From the NCBI GenBank assembly GCA_003219415.1, contig QHOS01000018.1, forward strand, positions 1 to 64,000: DNA of 64,000 nucleotides, given 5' to 3'. Positions 17,185 through 25,334 of this stretch are shown piece after piece. Both the position numbers and the translations under genes were made by a program. Every line of letters begins with the position of its first letter. Position 1 is the stretch's first letter. The notes under the pieces are model-generated. The model was not told the origin of the DNA, ran no database searches, and worked only from the letters and a program-made list of their open reading frames with translations. This DNA comes from Verrucomicrobiota bacterium (GTDB lineage Bacteria > Verrucomicrobiota > Verrucomicrobiia > Chthoniobacterales > UBA10450).

Positions 17185-19056
17185 TTATTCCACGGTCACA
17201 CTCTTGGCGAGATTGCGCGGCTTATCGACGTCCCGGCCCAGCTGAACTGCCAGGTGGTAAGCGAGAAGTTGAAGCGGAACGACAGACAGGATGGGCATTA
17301 CGTACTCAGGCGCTTCCGGCAGCACGATGATTTCGTTGGCAACTTCTTTGAGGTGTTTAGCGCCGTTTCCACTAGTTACCGCGATGATCGGCCCTTTGCG
17401 GGCTTTTACCTGCTCCATGTTATTCAGGTTTTTGGAGAAAACTGAATCATCGGGCGCGATAAATACGGAGGGGAGATCGGGCCGGATTAGCGCTATGATA
17501 CCATGCTTGAGCTCGGCGCTGGGATGCCCTTCCGCAAACAGATAGGTGATCTCCTTCATCTTCAGCGCACCTTCGAGCGCGACGGGAAAGTTGAATTGCC
17601 TGCCAAAGAAAAGCATGCCGTTTGAATTGGCATATTTTTTGGCGACTGCCTTAATTTGGTCGCTGAGATCCAGAACCGTTTCGATCTGGCCGGGCAACGC
17701 TTCGAGCGCTTCAATCACTCGGCTCCCATCCGTTGCGGAAAGATTTCGCATCCGGCCAAAGAGCAACCCAAGGAGCGTAAGAATCGCAAGTTGCGACGTA
17801 AAAGATTTTGTAGCGGCGACGCCGATTTCCGGACCGGCGTGCATATAAACTCCTCCATCGCTTTCGCGGGCAATCGTGCTTGCGACGTTGTTACAAATTC
17901 CCAGAGTGCGAAAGCCTTTGCGCCGGCTTTCGCGTAGGGCTCCGAGTGTATCCGCGGTTTCGCCGCTCTGACTGATCGCAAAGACCAGCGTCTCAGGAGT
18001 CATCGGTGTATTACGATGACGAAACTCACTCGCGTATTCGACTTCGGTTGGAATGTTCGCAAGTCGCTCGATCAAATATTCACCGACAATGCCGGCATGA
18101 AGCGCGGTGCCACAGCCTGTAAGGACGATACGGCCGACATCGCGAAGCTCGGGAGGCGTCATGTTCAAGCCGCCCAGCTTTGCCGTGCATTCCTCCGGGT
18201 TGAGACGGCCACGCATCGCGTCGCGTACCGTGTCTGGTTGCTCAAAGATTTCTTTGAGCATGTAATGGGGATAATCCCCTTTTCCGATGTCTTCGGCTGT
18301 AAATTCAACCTTGCTGACTGGGTGTTCGCTGCTATCTCCCGCGAGCGAAGTAATCTCGAATTTGTCGCTTCCCGCAGCAACGATGTCGAAATCGTTTAAA
18401 TAAACAGCGTCACGGGTGTAAGCGACGATCGCGCTGACATCGCTGGCCAGAAAATTTTCGCCTTTGCCTACTCCGAGCACGAGTGGACTTCCCCGCCTTG
18501 CGCCGATCATGAAATCCGGCACATCGGCGTGGACCAAAGTAATACCATAGGTGCCGATCACCTGGCGAAGCGCGGCGCGAACAGCCGCAAGCAGTCGCGC
18601 CTTTTTTTCGGGCACATCCACCGTGTTGGCGCATGAGTCGTCGTAGAGTTTCCCAATCAGATGCGCCAGTACTTCGGTGTCGGTTTCGGAACGAAATTTT
18701 GTATCACCGCTTCGGATCAGCTCATCTTTGAGCGTCTGATAATTTTCTATTACGCCATTGTGGACCAGCGCCAGTTTGCCGCTGGCGTCAAAGTGCGGAT
18801 GCGCGTTTTGGTCGGTGACTTTGCCGTGTGTGGCCCAGCGCGTGTGACTGACTCCGAGCGACCCTGAGACCGGTTGCTTTCGCATTAGTTTTGAGAGCGC
18901 CGCGATGCGTCCGGCGCATTTGCGCGTTTCCAGGCGCCCGCCTTCTATAATGGTGATGCCGGCTGAGTCGTAGCCTCGATACTCAAGGCGACGCAGTCCG
19001 TCGAGCAAAATGGGCGCGGCTTGAGCGCGCCCAACGTAGCCAACAATTCCACACAT
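17185..19056 (-). CDS. glmS: Glutamine--fructose-6-phosphate aminotransferase
   Basis: GlmS makes glucosamine-6-phosphate from fructose-6-phosphate and glutamine, the entry to UDP-GlcNAc for peptidoglycan and lipid A. The 623 residues hold the glutaminase domain with nucleophile Cys2 (MCGIVGYVG) and RRLEYRGYDSAG, then two SIS domains (SQSGETADTLGALRE in the first) and the C-terminal DKPRNLAKSVTVE that ends the family. No glmS ribozyme was recognised in the 143-base gap upstream, which instead holds a TGTAGC repeat. It diverges from glgC. Confidence 0.97.
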   Translation of the reverse strand: MCGIVGYVGRAQAAPILLDGLRRLEYRGYDSAGITIIEGGRLETRKCAGRIAALSKLMRKQPVSGSLGVSHTRWATHGKVTDQNAHPHFDASGKLALVHNGVIENYQTLKDELIRSGDTKFRSETDTEVLAHLIGKLYDDSCANTVDVPEKKARLLAAVRAALRQVIGTYGITLVHADVPDFMIGARRGSPLVLGVGKGENFLASDVSAIVAYTRDAVYLNDFDIVAAGSDKFEITSLAGDSSEHPVSKVEFTAEDIGKGDYPHYMLKEIFEQPDTVRDAMRGRLNPEECTAKLGGLNMTPPELRDVGRIVLTGCGTALHAGIVGEYLIERLANIPTEVEYASEFRHRNTPMTPETLVFAISQSGETADTLGALRESRRKGFRTLGICNNVASTIARESDGGVYMHAGPEIGVAATKSFTSQLAILTLLGLLFGRMRNLSATDGSRVIEALEALPGQIETVLDLSDQIKAVAKKYANSNGMLFFGRQFNFPVALEGALKMKEITYLFAEGHPSAELKHGIIALIRPDLPSVFIAPDDSVFSKNLNNMEQVKARKGPIIAVTSGNGAKHLKEVANEIIVLPEAPEYVMPILSVVPLQLLAYHLAVQLGRDVDKPRNLAKSVTVE

Positions 19057-19067
19057 CTTTTTTGGAG

Positions 19068-19095
19068 TGTAGCGGCGGCTGTCCTCAGCCGCAAG
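19068..19095. repeat. TGTAGC repeat, copy 3
   Basis: TGTAGCGGCGGCTGTCCTCA followed by GCCGCAAG: a short hairpin GGCGGCTG/CAGCCGC in the divergent glmS-glgC gap, 12 bases from the glmS start codon. Confidence 0.55.
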
Positions 19096-19208
19096 AAACA
19101 GACGCTTTCGCTTGCACCTTTCATTAAAACTCGAGTCGCCGGCGTCGTTTTAGCTCACGCAAAAAAGTTACCGCAAAGAAGCAGTCGCTGAGTTATTGAT
19201 TGTTAACA

Positions 19209-20549
19209 ATGCAACACCGGCCGCAGCGCGACTCCCTTCCAAAAAATCCCAGCGTAGAAGCGTTCGGGGCATTGCCGCCGGGCACGACCCAGCGAACGCT
19301 TGCCATAATCATGGGCGGTGGTGCCGGCAGCCGTTTGTTCCCGTTGACGAAGGATCGCGCCAAGCCGGCTGTGCCGCTTGGAGGGAAATATCGGATTGTC
19401 GATATTCCCATCAGCAATTGTCTCAACTCCGGGCTGCGCTCGATCTATGTGCTCACCCAGTTCAACAGCATGTCGCTGCATCGTCATATTCAAGCCAGCT
19501 ACAAGTTCGACAATTTCTCGCGTAGCTTTGTGGACATTCTTGCCGCTCAACAAACGCCGACCGGCTCGCAGTGGTATCAGGGGACTGCTGACGCTGTCCG
19601 GCAAAATATGCGCTATTTTCTCGAGCGTCCGTTCGATTATTACCTGGTCCTAAGCGGCGACCAGCTTTACCGGATGGATTTTCGTGCGCTGCTGCATCAG
19701 CACATCCGGCTTGGCGCAGACATCACTTTGGCTACTAAACCCGTAGCGCTGCATCAGGTTTCTGAGTTTGGCATTATGCAGAGTGGTGTTGATCGCCGAA
19801 TCACGCGTTTTGTCGAGAAGCCAACCGATCAAGCAGTCTTACAGGAAATGAAGATGAGCCGGGAGCTTCTCAGCGCCATCGGCTCCAACGACGATGAAGA
19901 ATTGTTCCAAGCCTCGATGGGAATTTACGTCTTCAACCGCGACGTGCTCATCCAATCGTTGCAGAACGATCTGGTCGATTTCGGAAAACATATTATCCCG
20001 CAGTCGATCAAAGACCGGCGTGTCAGCGCATTTATTTTTGAGGGTTATTGGGAAGACATCGGAACAATCCGCGCTTTCTACGAGGCGAATCTGGATCTCA
20101 CGGATGTAGTGCCCGAATACAGTTTCTTTGAGCCCGAGTCCCCGATTTACACGCATCCGCGCTTTTTGCCGGGAAGCAAAATCAATGGCGCCACCCTGCG
20201 ACAGGCAATCATTTCGGATGGATGCATCATCTCGGATGCGCATCTGGAACGATGTGTGGTGGGGATACGCAGTGTTATTCAAAGCGGCGCGACGATCCGG
20301 AACAGCATCGTGATGGGCGCGGATTATTTTGAATTAGAACAGACCGATTCGTCAAACCTGCCAATAGGCATTGGACGTAATTGCGTGATCGATCGCGCCA
20401 TCATCGACAAAAATGCTCGCATCGCTGATGGCGTTGTGATTACGCCGGAGGGTAAACCCTTAAACTTGGATGCAGAGAATTACTTTATCCGCGACGGCAT
20501 TGTCGTGATACCCAAAGACGCAGTCATTCCAGCCGGTTTCTGGATTTGA
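19209..20549 (+). CDS. glgC: Glucose-1-phosphate adenylyltransferase
   Basis: GlgC makes ADP-glucose for glycogen. Start at the ATG at 19209 (446 residues); a TTG three codons upstream is also open. The nucleotide-binding loop is IIMGGGAGSRLFPLT, with KPAVPLGGKYRIVDIPISN next, then GTADAVRQN, YLVLSGDQLYRMD with the catalytic Asp, and FVEKPTD. The C-terminal left-handed beta helix begins near residue 310. The 21 or so residues before the catalytic domain are a short extension. Together with the trehalose synthase-maltokinase fusion at 57-61 kb it suggests alpha-glucan storage fed by two routes. Confidence 0.95.
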   Translation: MQHRPQRDSLPKNPSVEAFGALPPGTTQRTLAIIMGGGAGSRLFPLTKDRAKPAVPLGGKYRIVDIPISNCLNSGLRSIYVLTQFNSMSLHRHIQASYKFDNFSRSFVDILAAQQTPTGSQWYQGTADAVRQNMRYFLERPFDYYLVLSGDQLYRMDFRALLHQHIRLGADITLATKPVALHQVSEFGIMQSGVDRRITRFVEKPTDQAVLQEMKMSRELLSAIGSNDDEELFQASMGIYVFNRDVLIQSLQNDLVDFGKHIIPQSIKDRRVSAFIFEGYWEDIGTIRAFYEANLDLTDVVPEYSFFEPESPIYTHPRFLPGSKINGATLRQAIISDGCIISDAHLERCVVGIRSVIQSGATIRNSIVMGADYFELEQTDSSNLPIGIGRNCVIDRAIIDKNARIADGVVITPEGKPLNLDAENYFIRDGIVVIPKDAVIPAGFWI

Positions 20550-20560
20550 TCGGTTTCGTT

Positions 20561-20629
20561 ATAGCCGGGGTTGATGAACCCGAAAGGCGCTTTAGTTCCT
20601 CACTGCCGCGGTCAACGCCCGCGGCTACA
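20561..20629. repeat. TAGCC...GGCTACA repeat, copy 4
   Basis: ATAGCCGGGGTTGATGAACC at the left and GCCCGCGGCTACA at the right, with internal GCCGCGG/CCGCGGC pairing. It fills the space after glgC before the convergent lipoprotein gene. Confidence 0.55.
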
Positions 20630-20639
20630 GCCACCGCTG

Positions 20640-20846
20640 CTAGCGCCTATCTGTCATTCCCGCAAACTGCCCTTGGGTTTCCCATTTTTCTTGCTTATTC
20701 CACGGGATCTGTGAGTCGTGACGATCGTCCGGATCTCTGACCAGGGCAGTTTCCTTCTGTGTCGCGCAGGAGGACATGCCTGCCACGAACGCACACAGCA
20801 GAACAGGGACGACAATTGTTCGAAGATTACGGATTTGTGCCAGCAT
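20640..20846 (-). CDS. Small lipoprotein
   Basis: A 68-residue protein with a membrane-entry segment (TIVVPVLLCAFVAGMSSC) ending in a lipobox-like MSSC, so Cys27 would be lipidated after signal peptidase II cleavage. The remaining 41 residues are polar (DPDDRHDSQIPWNKQEKWE). Not assigned to a named family. Its start overlaps the end of the upstream coiled-coil gene by 20 bases, so the two are translationally coupled and likely act together in the envelope. Confidence 0.65.
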   Translation of the reverse strand: MLAQIRNLRTIVVPVLLCAFVAGMSSCATQKETALVRDPDDRHDSQIPWNKQEKWETQGQFAGMTDRR

Positions 20847-21660
20847 ATATTACGTTGTCTCCGGGTTGCATTTGAGCGCCGCGCGCCAAACTGCTGGTGA
20901 TGATATCGCCGATAGCGGTCGCCGGTTCAACTGAAGAAATGCGAATTTTTCCGACCAACGTTCCATCCCGCAGAACAAGCATCTCCGCATTCGACTCGAC
21001 TCCGTGGCGAGTGCCGAGATTCAGTACCACGAAGTTGTAGGCCTGATTGACTGCAAGGATCGTCCCGCGCAAACCTGTTCGGTGGGAGACAGTCTCGCGG
21101 ACAGCTTCCCGGCGTTTCTTTCCTTCCTTCGGCTGATCGGCGCGATCCTGGATGGCCTGTAGTTTTTCGGAAAGAAAAGACTTTTCTTTTTCCGCGCTGT
21201 CCAATTGACGGCGAAGATCATCGATTTGCGACTGCAAATCCGCGGCTGGCGCTGTCGCCGAGTTGTCAGCCGGCAAAGCATTAGGATTTTTTTCCGCTTC
21301 TTGCACGGGCGTCTGTAAAGAAGCTATCTCTTTCTGGTTCTGGTCTAATTTGGTCTGCAGATCGGCCTTCTCTTTCTGTATTTGGGCGAGCTCTGCCTCG
21401 GCTTTTGCGGCTCTGTTTTCCGCTTGCGCAACTTTACCCTGGTCTTCTACGGCACCACCGGCCTGCGGATTCAGTTTCTCGTGTATGCCGCGTTCTGCTG
21501 CATCGCGCGCGGTCTGTGCAGTCGCCACCGTTGCGCGAAGCGTTTTCATTTTTTGGCTGTTTAAGAGACCGAAAAATGCTGCCAATACGAGCAGCAAAAT
21601 GGCAAAGCCGGCCACGCCTTTCGGTGTGACCGCGGAAAGCGCGGATTCCCGGTGCGTCAT
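20827..21660 (-). CDS. Membrane-anchored coiled-coil protein with small C-terminal beta domain
   Basis: Start chosen at the ATG at 21660 (277 residues); the frame is open 29 codons further up. A single membrane helix (about 15-35, GVAGFAILLLVLAAFFG) is followed by a long Ala/Glu/Lys/Gln coiled coil (about 40-180, interrupted by a Pro/Ala stretch). The C-terminal 85 residues form a separate domain (GTILAVNQAYNFVVLNLGTR ... GVESNAEMLVLRDG ... VGKIRISSVEP ... GDNVIYAG). The same domain closes the protein at 34200-35090 inside the ribosomal cluster, so the two are paralogues in architecture. Function unknown; periplasmic scaffold or septal/wall-associated role is conceivable. Coupled to the lipoprotein gene downstream. 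Confidence 0.75.
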   Translation of the reverse strand: MTHRESALSAVTPKGVAGFAILLLVLAAFFGLLNSQKMKTLRATVATAQTARDAAERGIHEKLNPQAGGAVEDQGKVAQAENRAAKAEAELAQIQKEKADLQTKLDQNQKEIASLQTPVQEAEKNPNALPADNSATAPAADLQSQIDDLRRQLDSAEKEKSFLSEKLQAIQDRADQPKEGKKRREAVRETVSHRTGLRGTILAVNQAYNFVVLNLGTRHGVESNAEMLVLRDGTLVGKIRISSVEPATAIGDIITSSLARGAQMQPGDNVIYAGTNP

Positions 21661-21680
21661 AGGAGAGTGTGAGGAGTGAG
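21661..21680. repeat. Word repeat GTGAGGA before the coiled-coil gene
   Basis: AGGAGAGTGTGAGGAGTGAG repeats GAGTGTGAG/GAGTGAG immediately upstream of the chosen ATG, in the place where a Shine-Dalgarno sequence would be. On the coding strand it reads as CTCAC-type words. Confidence 0.5.
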
Positions 21681-21798
21681 GCTTTTTTAAACCAATCACG
21701 CAGAAACGCAATCTTGATTTCGAGGCGAATGCTGGAAGGCGAAACAATCGGAGTTTAATCGGATTGCGTTTCCTGTCGTTTCAACCGATAGACATTCC

Positions 21799-21942
21799 GT
21801 GGGACAACAGCACCGTGTACGAGGCAAACGCAAGCGACGCAAGGCGTATCTGGAGCGCAAGAAAACAGCGCTGCGTGCCAGCGCCATGCAACCAGCTTCA
21901 GGCAAGCAGCGGACAAAGAAGGAATCCAACGCGGAAGAGTAA
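21799..21942 (+). CDS. Small, strongly basic 47-residue protein
   Basis: An open frame from a GTG at 21799 to TAA at 21942. The product starts VGQQHRVRGKRKRRKAYLER and continues KKTALRASAM; 19 of 47 residues are Lys or Arg. There is no alternative ATG. Gene-like features are the clear basic composition and the position 59 bases before the YacP-type nuclease gene on the same strand. Ribosome- or nucleic-acid-binding would fit the composition but is inference. It resembles small ribosome-associated basic proteins in character; no family is assigned. Confidence 0.55.
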   Translation: MGQQHRVRGKRKRRKAYLERKKTALRASAMQPASGKQRTKKESNAEE

Positions 21943-22001
21943 ATTCGACTCAATCGCTGTGTGACGACCTGGGTTTGGCGATTTCATGCACAGACGTAGC
22001 A

Positions 22002-22412
22002 ATGCCGAACCGGGCCCGCTATCTGATTGTCGATGGGCACAGCATTATTTTTGCCTGGCCTGAATTGCGCAAGCTCCAAACGCGGCGGTCCTCGCTGGCC
22101 CGTGAAGCGCTGACAAAACGCTTGCGAGATTATCAAGATTGGACGGGCGTGCGTGTGGTAGTCGTCTTTGATGGCAAAGGAAAAAGGATCGACGCGACTT
22201 CCGACCCGGCTGACGTACAAGTCTTTTATTCTCGCACAGGGCAGACAGCCGACGCTATCGTCGAGCGACTCGCAAGCATATACGCGAAACGATTCGAGTT
22301 AATGGTCGCCACTTCAGATTCCTTGGAAGCAGAAACGGTCCAGGCGTGCGGCGCAGAATGGATTTCCCCCGAAGGGTTGCGCTCGCTTCTCCTTCGCGCG
22401 CGACGAGTCTAA
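22002..22412 (+). CDS. YacP/Rae1-type NYN-domain nuclease
   Basis: The 136-residue product (ATG at 22002; a TTG nine codons upstream is also open) is one NYN domain of the YacP family: YLIVDGHSIIFAWPEL at the N-terminus with the first acidic residue, VVVVFDGKGKR, and MVATSDSLEAETVQACGAEW with the distal Asp/Glu cluster. In Bacillus the relative Rae1 is a ribosome-associated endoribonuclease that cleaves mRNA in the A site. Here it follows a tiny basic protein gene and overlaps the stop of lpxD tail to tail by four bases. Confidence 0.85.
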   Translation: MPNRARYLIVDGHSIIFAWPELRKLQTRRSSLAREALTKRLRDYQDWTGVRVVVVFDGKGKRIDATSDPADVQVFYSRTGQTADAIVERLASIYAKRFELMVATSDSLEAETVQACGAEWISPEGLRSLLLRARRV

Positions 22413-23425
22413 AGTCCCAGTTTCTTCTCAATCTCTTTCACTCGAGCGAAAAGTTTTCCGAGTCGGTGGATCCAAGCAATTTGTCGGTGTGCCTCCACAA
22501 GTGGAACCGCGGGAGAGCCGAACCAAACGCCTCCTGGAAGGCTCTTCGAGACACCGCTTTGCGCACCAATCGCCGTGCCGTCGCCAATTTCAAGATGCCC
22601 TGCAAAGCCAACCTGCCCTCCCATCATCACGTGTTCGCCCACGCGTGTGCTGCCTGATATGCCAGTCTGCGCCGCGATGACCGAATTTTTTCCAATGATG
22701 ACGTTGTGCGCGATCTGCACGAGATTGTCGATCTTCACACCTTGCTGAATCCAGGTCCGGCCAAACCGGGCGCGGTCGATGGTCGTGTTTGCGCCAATCT
22801 CGACATCATCATCGATCTGAACGATCCCGAGTTGCTGAATCTTTTGCTGCCGGCCATCGACCACTTCAAAACCAAAGCCGTCCGCGCCAATGACTGCGCC
22901 GCTGTGAAGTATTACTCGCGAACCAATCCGGCTGCGCTCGCGAATGGTCACGAGCGGATAAATCAGGCACGCCGACCCGATTGTTGTTTCATGTCCAACG
23001 TAACTTCCAGCGCCAATAATTGTGTCATTGCCGATTTGGGAACCGTCTTCGATGACCGCATGAGGCTGGATTGATACACGTTCTCCGAGGCGAACGCCGG
23101 ATCCGACAATCGCGCTCGGATGAACGCCCGAAGCAAAGGTGATCGGTTTCGGTGCGAATTTGAGCACAACCTGTTCGAACGCTTTGGTAGGATTTGAGAC
23201 GCGAACCTGGGCCGTCGCCAGCGGTTCGGCGAAATCGGGCGGAACGAAAACAGCTGAAGCCCGCGTCTTGCGCAACAGCCCGATATATTTTCGATTAGCG
23301 AAAAAACTGATCTCTCCGCTGCTTGCGTCTGCGAGCGATGCAGCGCCGGTGATGTTCAGCTTTGGATCGCCAACCAACTCGCCGCCAGACATGCTGGCCA
23401 GTTCTTGAAGAGTGAAGGACACCAC
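22409..23425 (-). CDS. lpxD: UDP-3-O-acylglucosamine N-acyltransferase
   Basis: LpxD adds the N-linked acyl chain in the third step of lipid A synthesis, so the organism makes LPS. The 338 residues show the N-terminal uridine-binding domain (GAASLADASSGEISFFANRKY), then left-handed beta-helix hexapeptides from about 105 to 300 with the catalytic-His region in IGADGFGFE and LVQIAHNVIIG, and a C-terminal helix (HRLGKLFARVKEIEKKL). It starts at a GTG directly downstream of a CGTTGA word repeat. It stands apart from other lipid A genes in this window. Confidence 0.95.
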   Translation of the reverse strand: MVSFTLQELASMSGGELVGDPKLNITGAASLADASSGEISFFANRKYIGLLRKTRASAVFVPPDFAEPLATAQVRVSNPTKAFEQVVLKFAPKPITFASGVHPSAIVGSGVRLGERVSIQPHAVIEDGSQIGNDTIIGAGSYVGHETTIGSACLIYPLVTIRERSRIGSRVILHSGAVIGADGFGFEVVDGRQQKIQQLGIVQIDDDVEIGANTTIDRARFGRTWIQQGVKIDNLVQIAHNVIIGKNSVIAAQTGISGSTRVGEHVMMGGQVGFAGHLEIGDGTAIGAQSGVSKSLPGGVWFGSPAVPLVEAHRQIAWIHRLGKLFARVKEIEKKLGL

Positions 23426-23429
23426 GAAG

Positions 23430-23462
23430 TTCGTTAATCGTTGAACCGTTAAATCGTTGAAG
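23430..23462. repeat. Word repeat CGTTGAA/CGTTAA before lpxD
   Basis: TTCGTTAATCGTTGAACCGT followed by TAAATCGTTGAAG: CGTTAA and CGTTGAA alternate four times. The same word family occurs at 12056-12094 and, inverted, at 39004-39037. Confidence 0.75.
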
Positions 23463-23486
23463 CCGACCAGTGGTCACAAAGCGCCG

Positions 23487-24362
23487 TTACAGTCCGCTTT
23501 CGCGCCGTTTCGCCGTTTCGCCGATTCCTTCTTGTTTCCAGCGCGGCGGACGCTTGTCAATGAATGCCTGAACGCCTTCGAGCGCAGCTTCATTCATCAT
23601 GTTGGAGGCCATGGCCCGTGCAGCCGCTTGATAAGCTGACGCAATGTCCAGTTCAATTTGCCGGTAAAAGAATTCCTTTCCTATCGCCACAGCGACACGC
23701 GGTTTCGCGATGATTGCCGCAACGAGTTTCTCAACTTCGGCGTCGAGCTGTTCCGGATCCACAACGCGGTTAATCAACCCGCGCACTTTTGCTTCATCGG
23801 CGCTGATAAATTCGCCTGTTACGAGCATCTCGAACGCCGCTTTACGCAAAAGATTGCGCGAAAGCGCCACGCCCGGTGCCGAGCAAAAAAGACCGAGGTT
23901 AACTCCGCTGACCGCGAACTTGGCAGTGCTTGCCGCTACGGCGAGATCGCACATCGCCACCAATTGGCAGCCTGCCGCAGTGGCGATACCTTGAATACGA
24001 GCGATGACCGGCACAGGCAATCGCTGAATGCCAAGCATCATCTCGGAACATTGATTGAAGAGCCCCTCGTAGTACTGAAGCGATGGCTTTGCCCGCATCT
24101 CTTTGAGATCGTGACCGGCGCAGAATGCCTTGCCCCCCGCCGAGAGAACGACTACCCGCACTGACTCCTCTTTGGCTATTGCCTCGAATTCGTGCTGTAG
24201 TTCCGCAAGCACCGTCTCCGACAGGGCATTGAACGCATGTGGTCGGTTTAGCGTCAGCGTGACGACGCCGCGTTCGTCCTGGCTGCATAAGACAACGGGT
24301 TCCTCACGCTCCAACGGTTTCGCCGTCGGGACAGGTTCGATTGATACTGAAGGAGCTTTCAC
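23487..24362 (-). CDS. Enoyl-CoA hydratase/isomerase family protein (ECHDC3-like)
   Basis: A 291-residue crotonase-fold protein. The acyl-CoA/oxyanion parts are visible: FCAGHDLKEM (about 112-121) and RIQGIATAAGCQLVAMCDLA. In place of the hydratase LPGxGGT segment it has GLFCSAPGVALSR, the pattern of the ECHDC3 subgroup, so the classical second catalytic Glu is not evident and true hydratase activity is uncertain. About 20 extra N-terminal residues (PVPTAKPLEREE) precede the fold. The last residues (GETAKRRESGL) are translated from a CGCCGTTT word repeat, suggesting that the stop codon moved into intergenic sequence. Confidence 0.85.
   Translation of the reverse strand: MKAPSVSIEPVPTAKPLEREEPVVLCSQDERGVVTLTLNRPHAFNALSETVLAELQHEFEAIAKEESVRVVVLSAGGKAFCAGHDLKEMRAKPSLQYYEGLFNQCSEMMLGIQRLPVPVIARIQGIATAAGCQLVAMCDLAVAASTAKFAVSGVNLGLFCSAPGVALSRNLLRKAAFEMLVTGEFISADEAKVRGLINRVVDPEQLDAEVEKLVAAIIAKPRVAVAIGKEFFYRQIELDIASAYQAAARAMASNMMNEAALEGVQAFIDKRPPRWKQEGIGETAKRRESGL
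23501..23528. repeat. Word repeat CGCCGTTT, end of the crotonase-family gene
   Basis: CGCGCCGTTTCGCCGTTTCG followed by CCGATTCC: the 8-mer CGCCGTTT occurs twice plus partial copies. It lies inside the last codons of the leftward gene. The same word occurs once more at 27125-27142 inside tgt. Confidence 0.7.
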
Positions 24363-24380
24363 ACGCTCTTAACGCTACTG

Positions 24381-24412
24381 CTGAAATTTCAAATCTGAAA
24401 TCCGAAAAATTT
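24381..24412. repeat. Word repeat GAAATTTCAAATC upstream of parA
   Basis: TGAAATTTCAAATCTGAAAT followed by CCGAAAAATTT: the word (C/T)(T)GAAAT recurs three times with an inverted ATTTC. It lies in the divergent crotonase-parA gap. Confidence 0.6.
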
Positions 24413-24509
24413 AGTTTCCGTTTGCAGCGACTGGCAACATCATCTGGCCAGCTTCAAACACGGCAAACAATGCTCCAGTCCGGATCGATTAGATTGACTA
24501 TTCTGATTT

Positions 24510-25334
24510 ATGAAGATCGTCGCGATCGCTAATCAAAAAGGCGGCGTAGGCAAAACCACTACGGCCGTAAATCTCGGCGCAGCACTGGCTGAAATAGGTC
24601 ATCGCATTTTGATTATCGATCTTGATCCACAAGCGAATGCTACCAGCTCGTTTGGGTTGCAAGCAGTAGAGCAAACCAGTCTTTACGAGCCGTTACTTGG
24701 CGGCGCTTCCATTACGGAAAGAATTTTTCCCACCGAACGCGAAGCCCTGTTCATTGTGCCTTCCGATCTCGATCTTGCTGGTGCCGAGGTCGAGATTGCG
24801 CGGATGCCGAATCATCTCACGCGTCTGGCGGAAACGCTTCAGCCGCTTCACGCAGACGACACATTTGACTTTGTCCTGCTGGATTGTCCACCGTCTCTTG
24901 GAATCCTGATGACCAACGCGCTCGCCGCCGCCGATGAACTCTTAACCCCAATACAGTGTGAGTATTTCGCCCTGGAAGGACTGGTCAAAATTGTTCGGCT
25001 GATCGAGCAGGTGCGCGATTCAGGCGCGAACAAGCGCCTCGAACTTGGCGGTATCGTTATGACGATGTTTGACGCCCGGACAAATCTTAGCGAGCAGGTG
25101 GTTGCGGAGGTGCGTCAGCATTTCGGCGAGCGCGTTTATCAAACGGTGATTCCGCGCAGTGTGCGCTTGAGCGAAGCGCCCAGCTTTGGGAAATCAATTC
25201 TGGAGTACGCTCCGGCTGGAGCGGCCGCCGAAGCCTACCGAGCACTCGCGCGCGAGTTCATCCAGCGCCACTCGCCGCCTGCCATTTCTCCCGAGACAAC
25301 GCAAACACAGTCGTCGGAAAGCCGCGAAACGTAA
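24510..25334 (+). CDS. parA: ParA/Soj-type partition ATPase
   Basis: The 274-residue protein has the deviant Walker A KGGVGKTTTAVN at residues 9-20 with the signature lysine, the switch I/Walker A' region IIDLDPQANATSS and Walker B FDFVLLDCPPSLG. This is chromosomal ParA (Soj): it dimerises on ATP, binds DNA and is stimulated by ParB. No parB follows; the next gene is a convergent acetyltransferase. The last 25 residues are a Gln/Ser/Thr-rich tail that overlaps the acetyltransferase gene, so the family core probably ends near residue 250. No Shine-Dalgarno is visible. Confidence 0.92.
   Translation: MKIVAIANQKGGVGKTTTAVNLGAALAEIGHRILIIDLDPQANATSSFGLQAVEQTSLYEPLLGGASITERIFPTEREALFIVPSDLDLAGAEVEIARMPNHLTRLAETLQPLHADDTFDFVLLDCPPSLGILMTNALAAADELLTPIQCEYFALEGLVKIVRLIEQVRDSGANKRLELGGIVMTMFDARTNLSEQVVAEVRQHFGERVYQTVIPRSVRLSEAPSFGKSILEYAPAGAAAEAYRALAREFIQRHSPPAISPETTQTQSSESRET

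Noticed and set aside
19057-19208. glmS ribozyme or riboswitch between glmS and glgC
   Set aside because: The gap is short, holds a TGTAGC hairpin and shows no glmS-ribozyme core.
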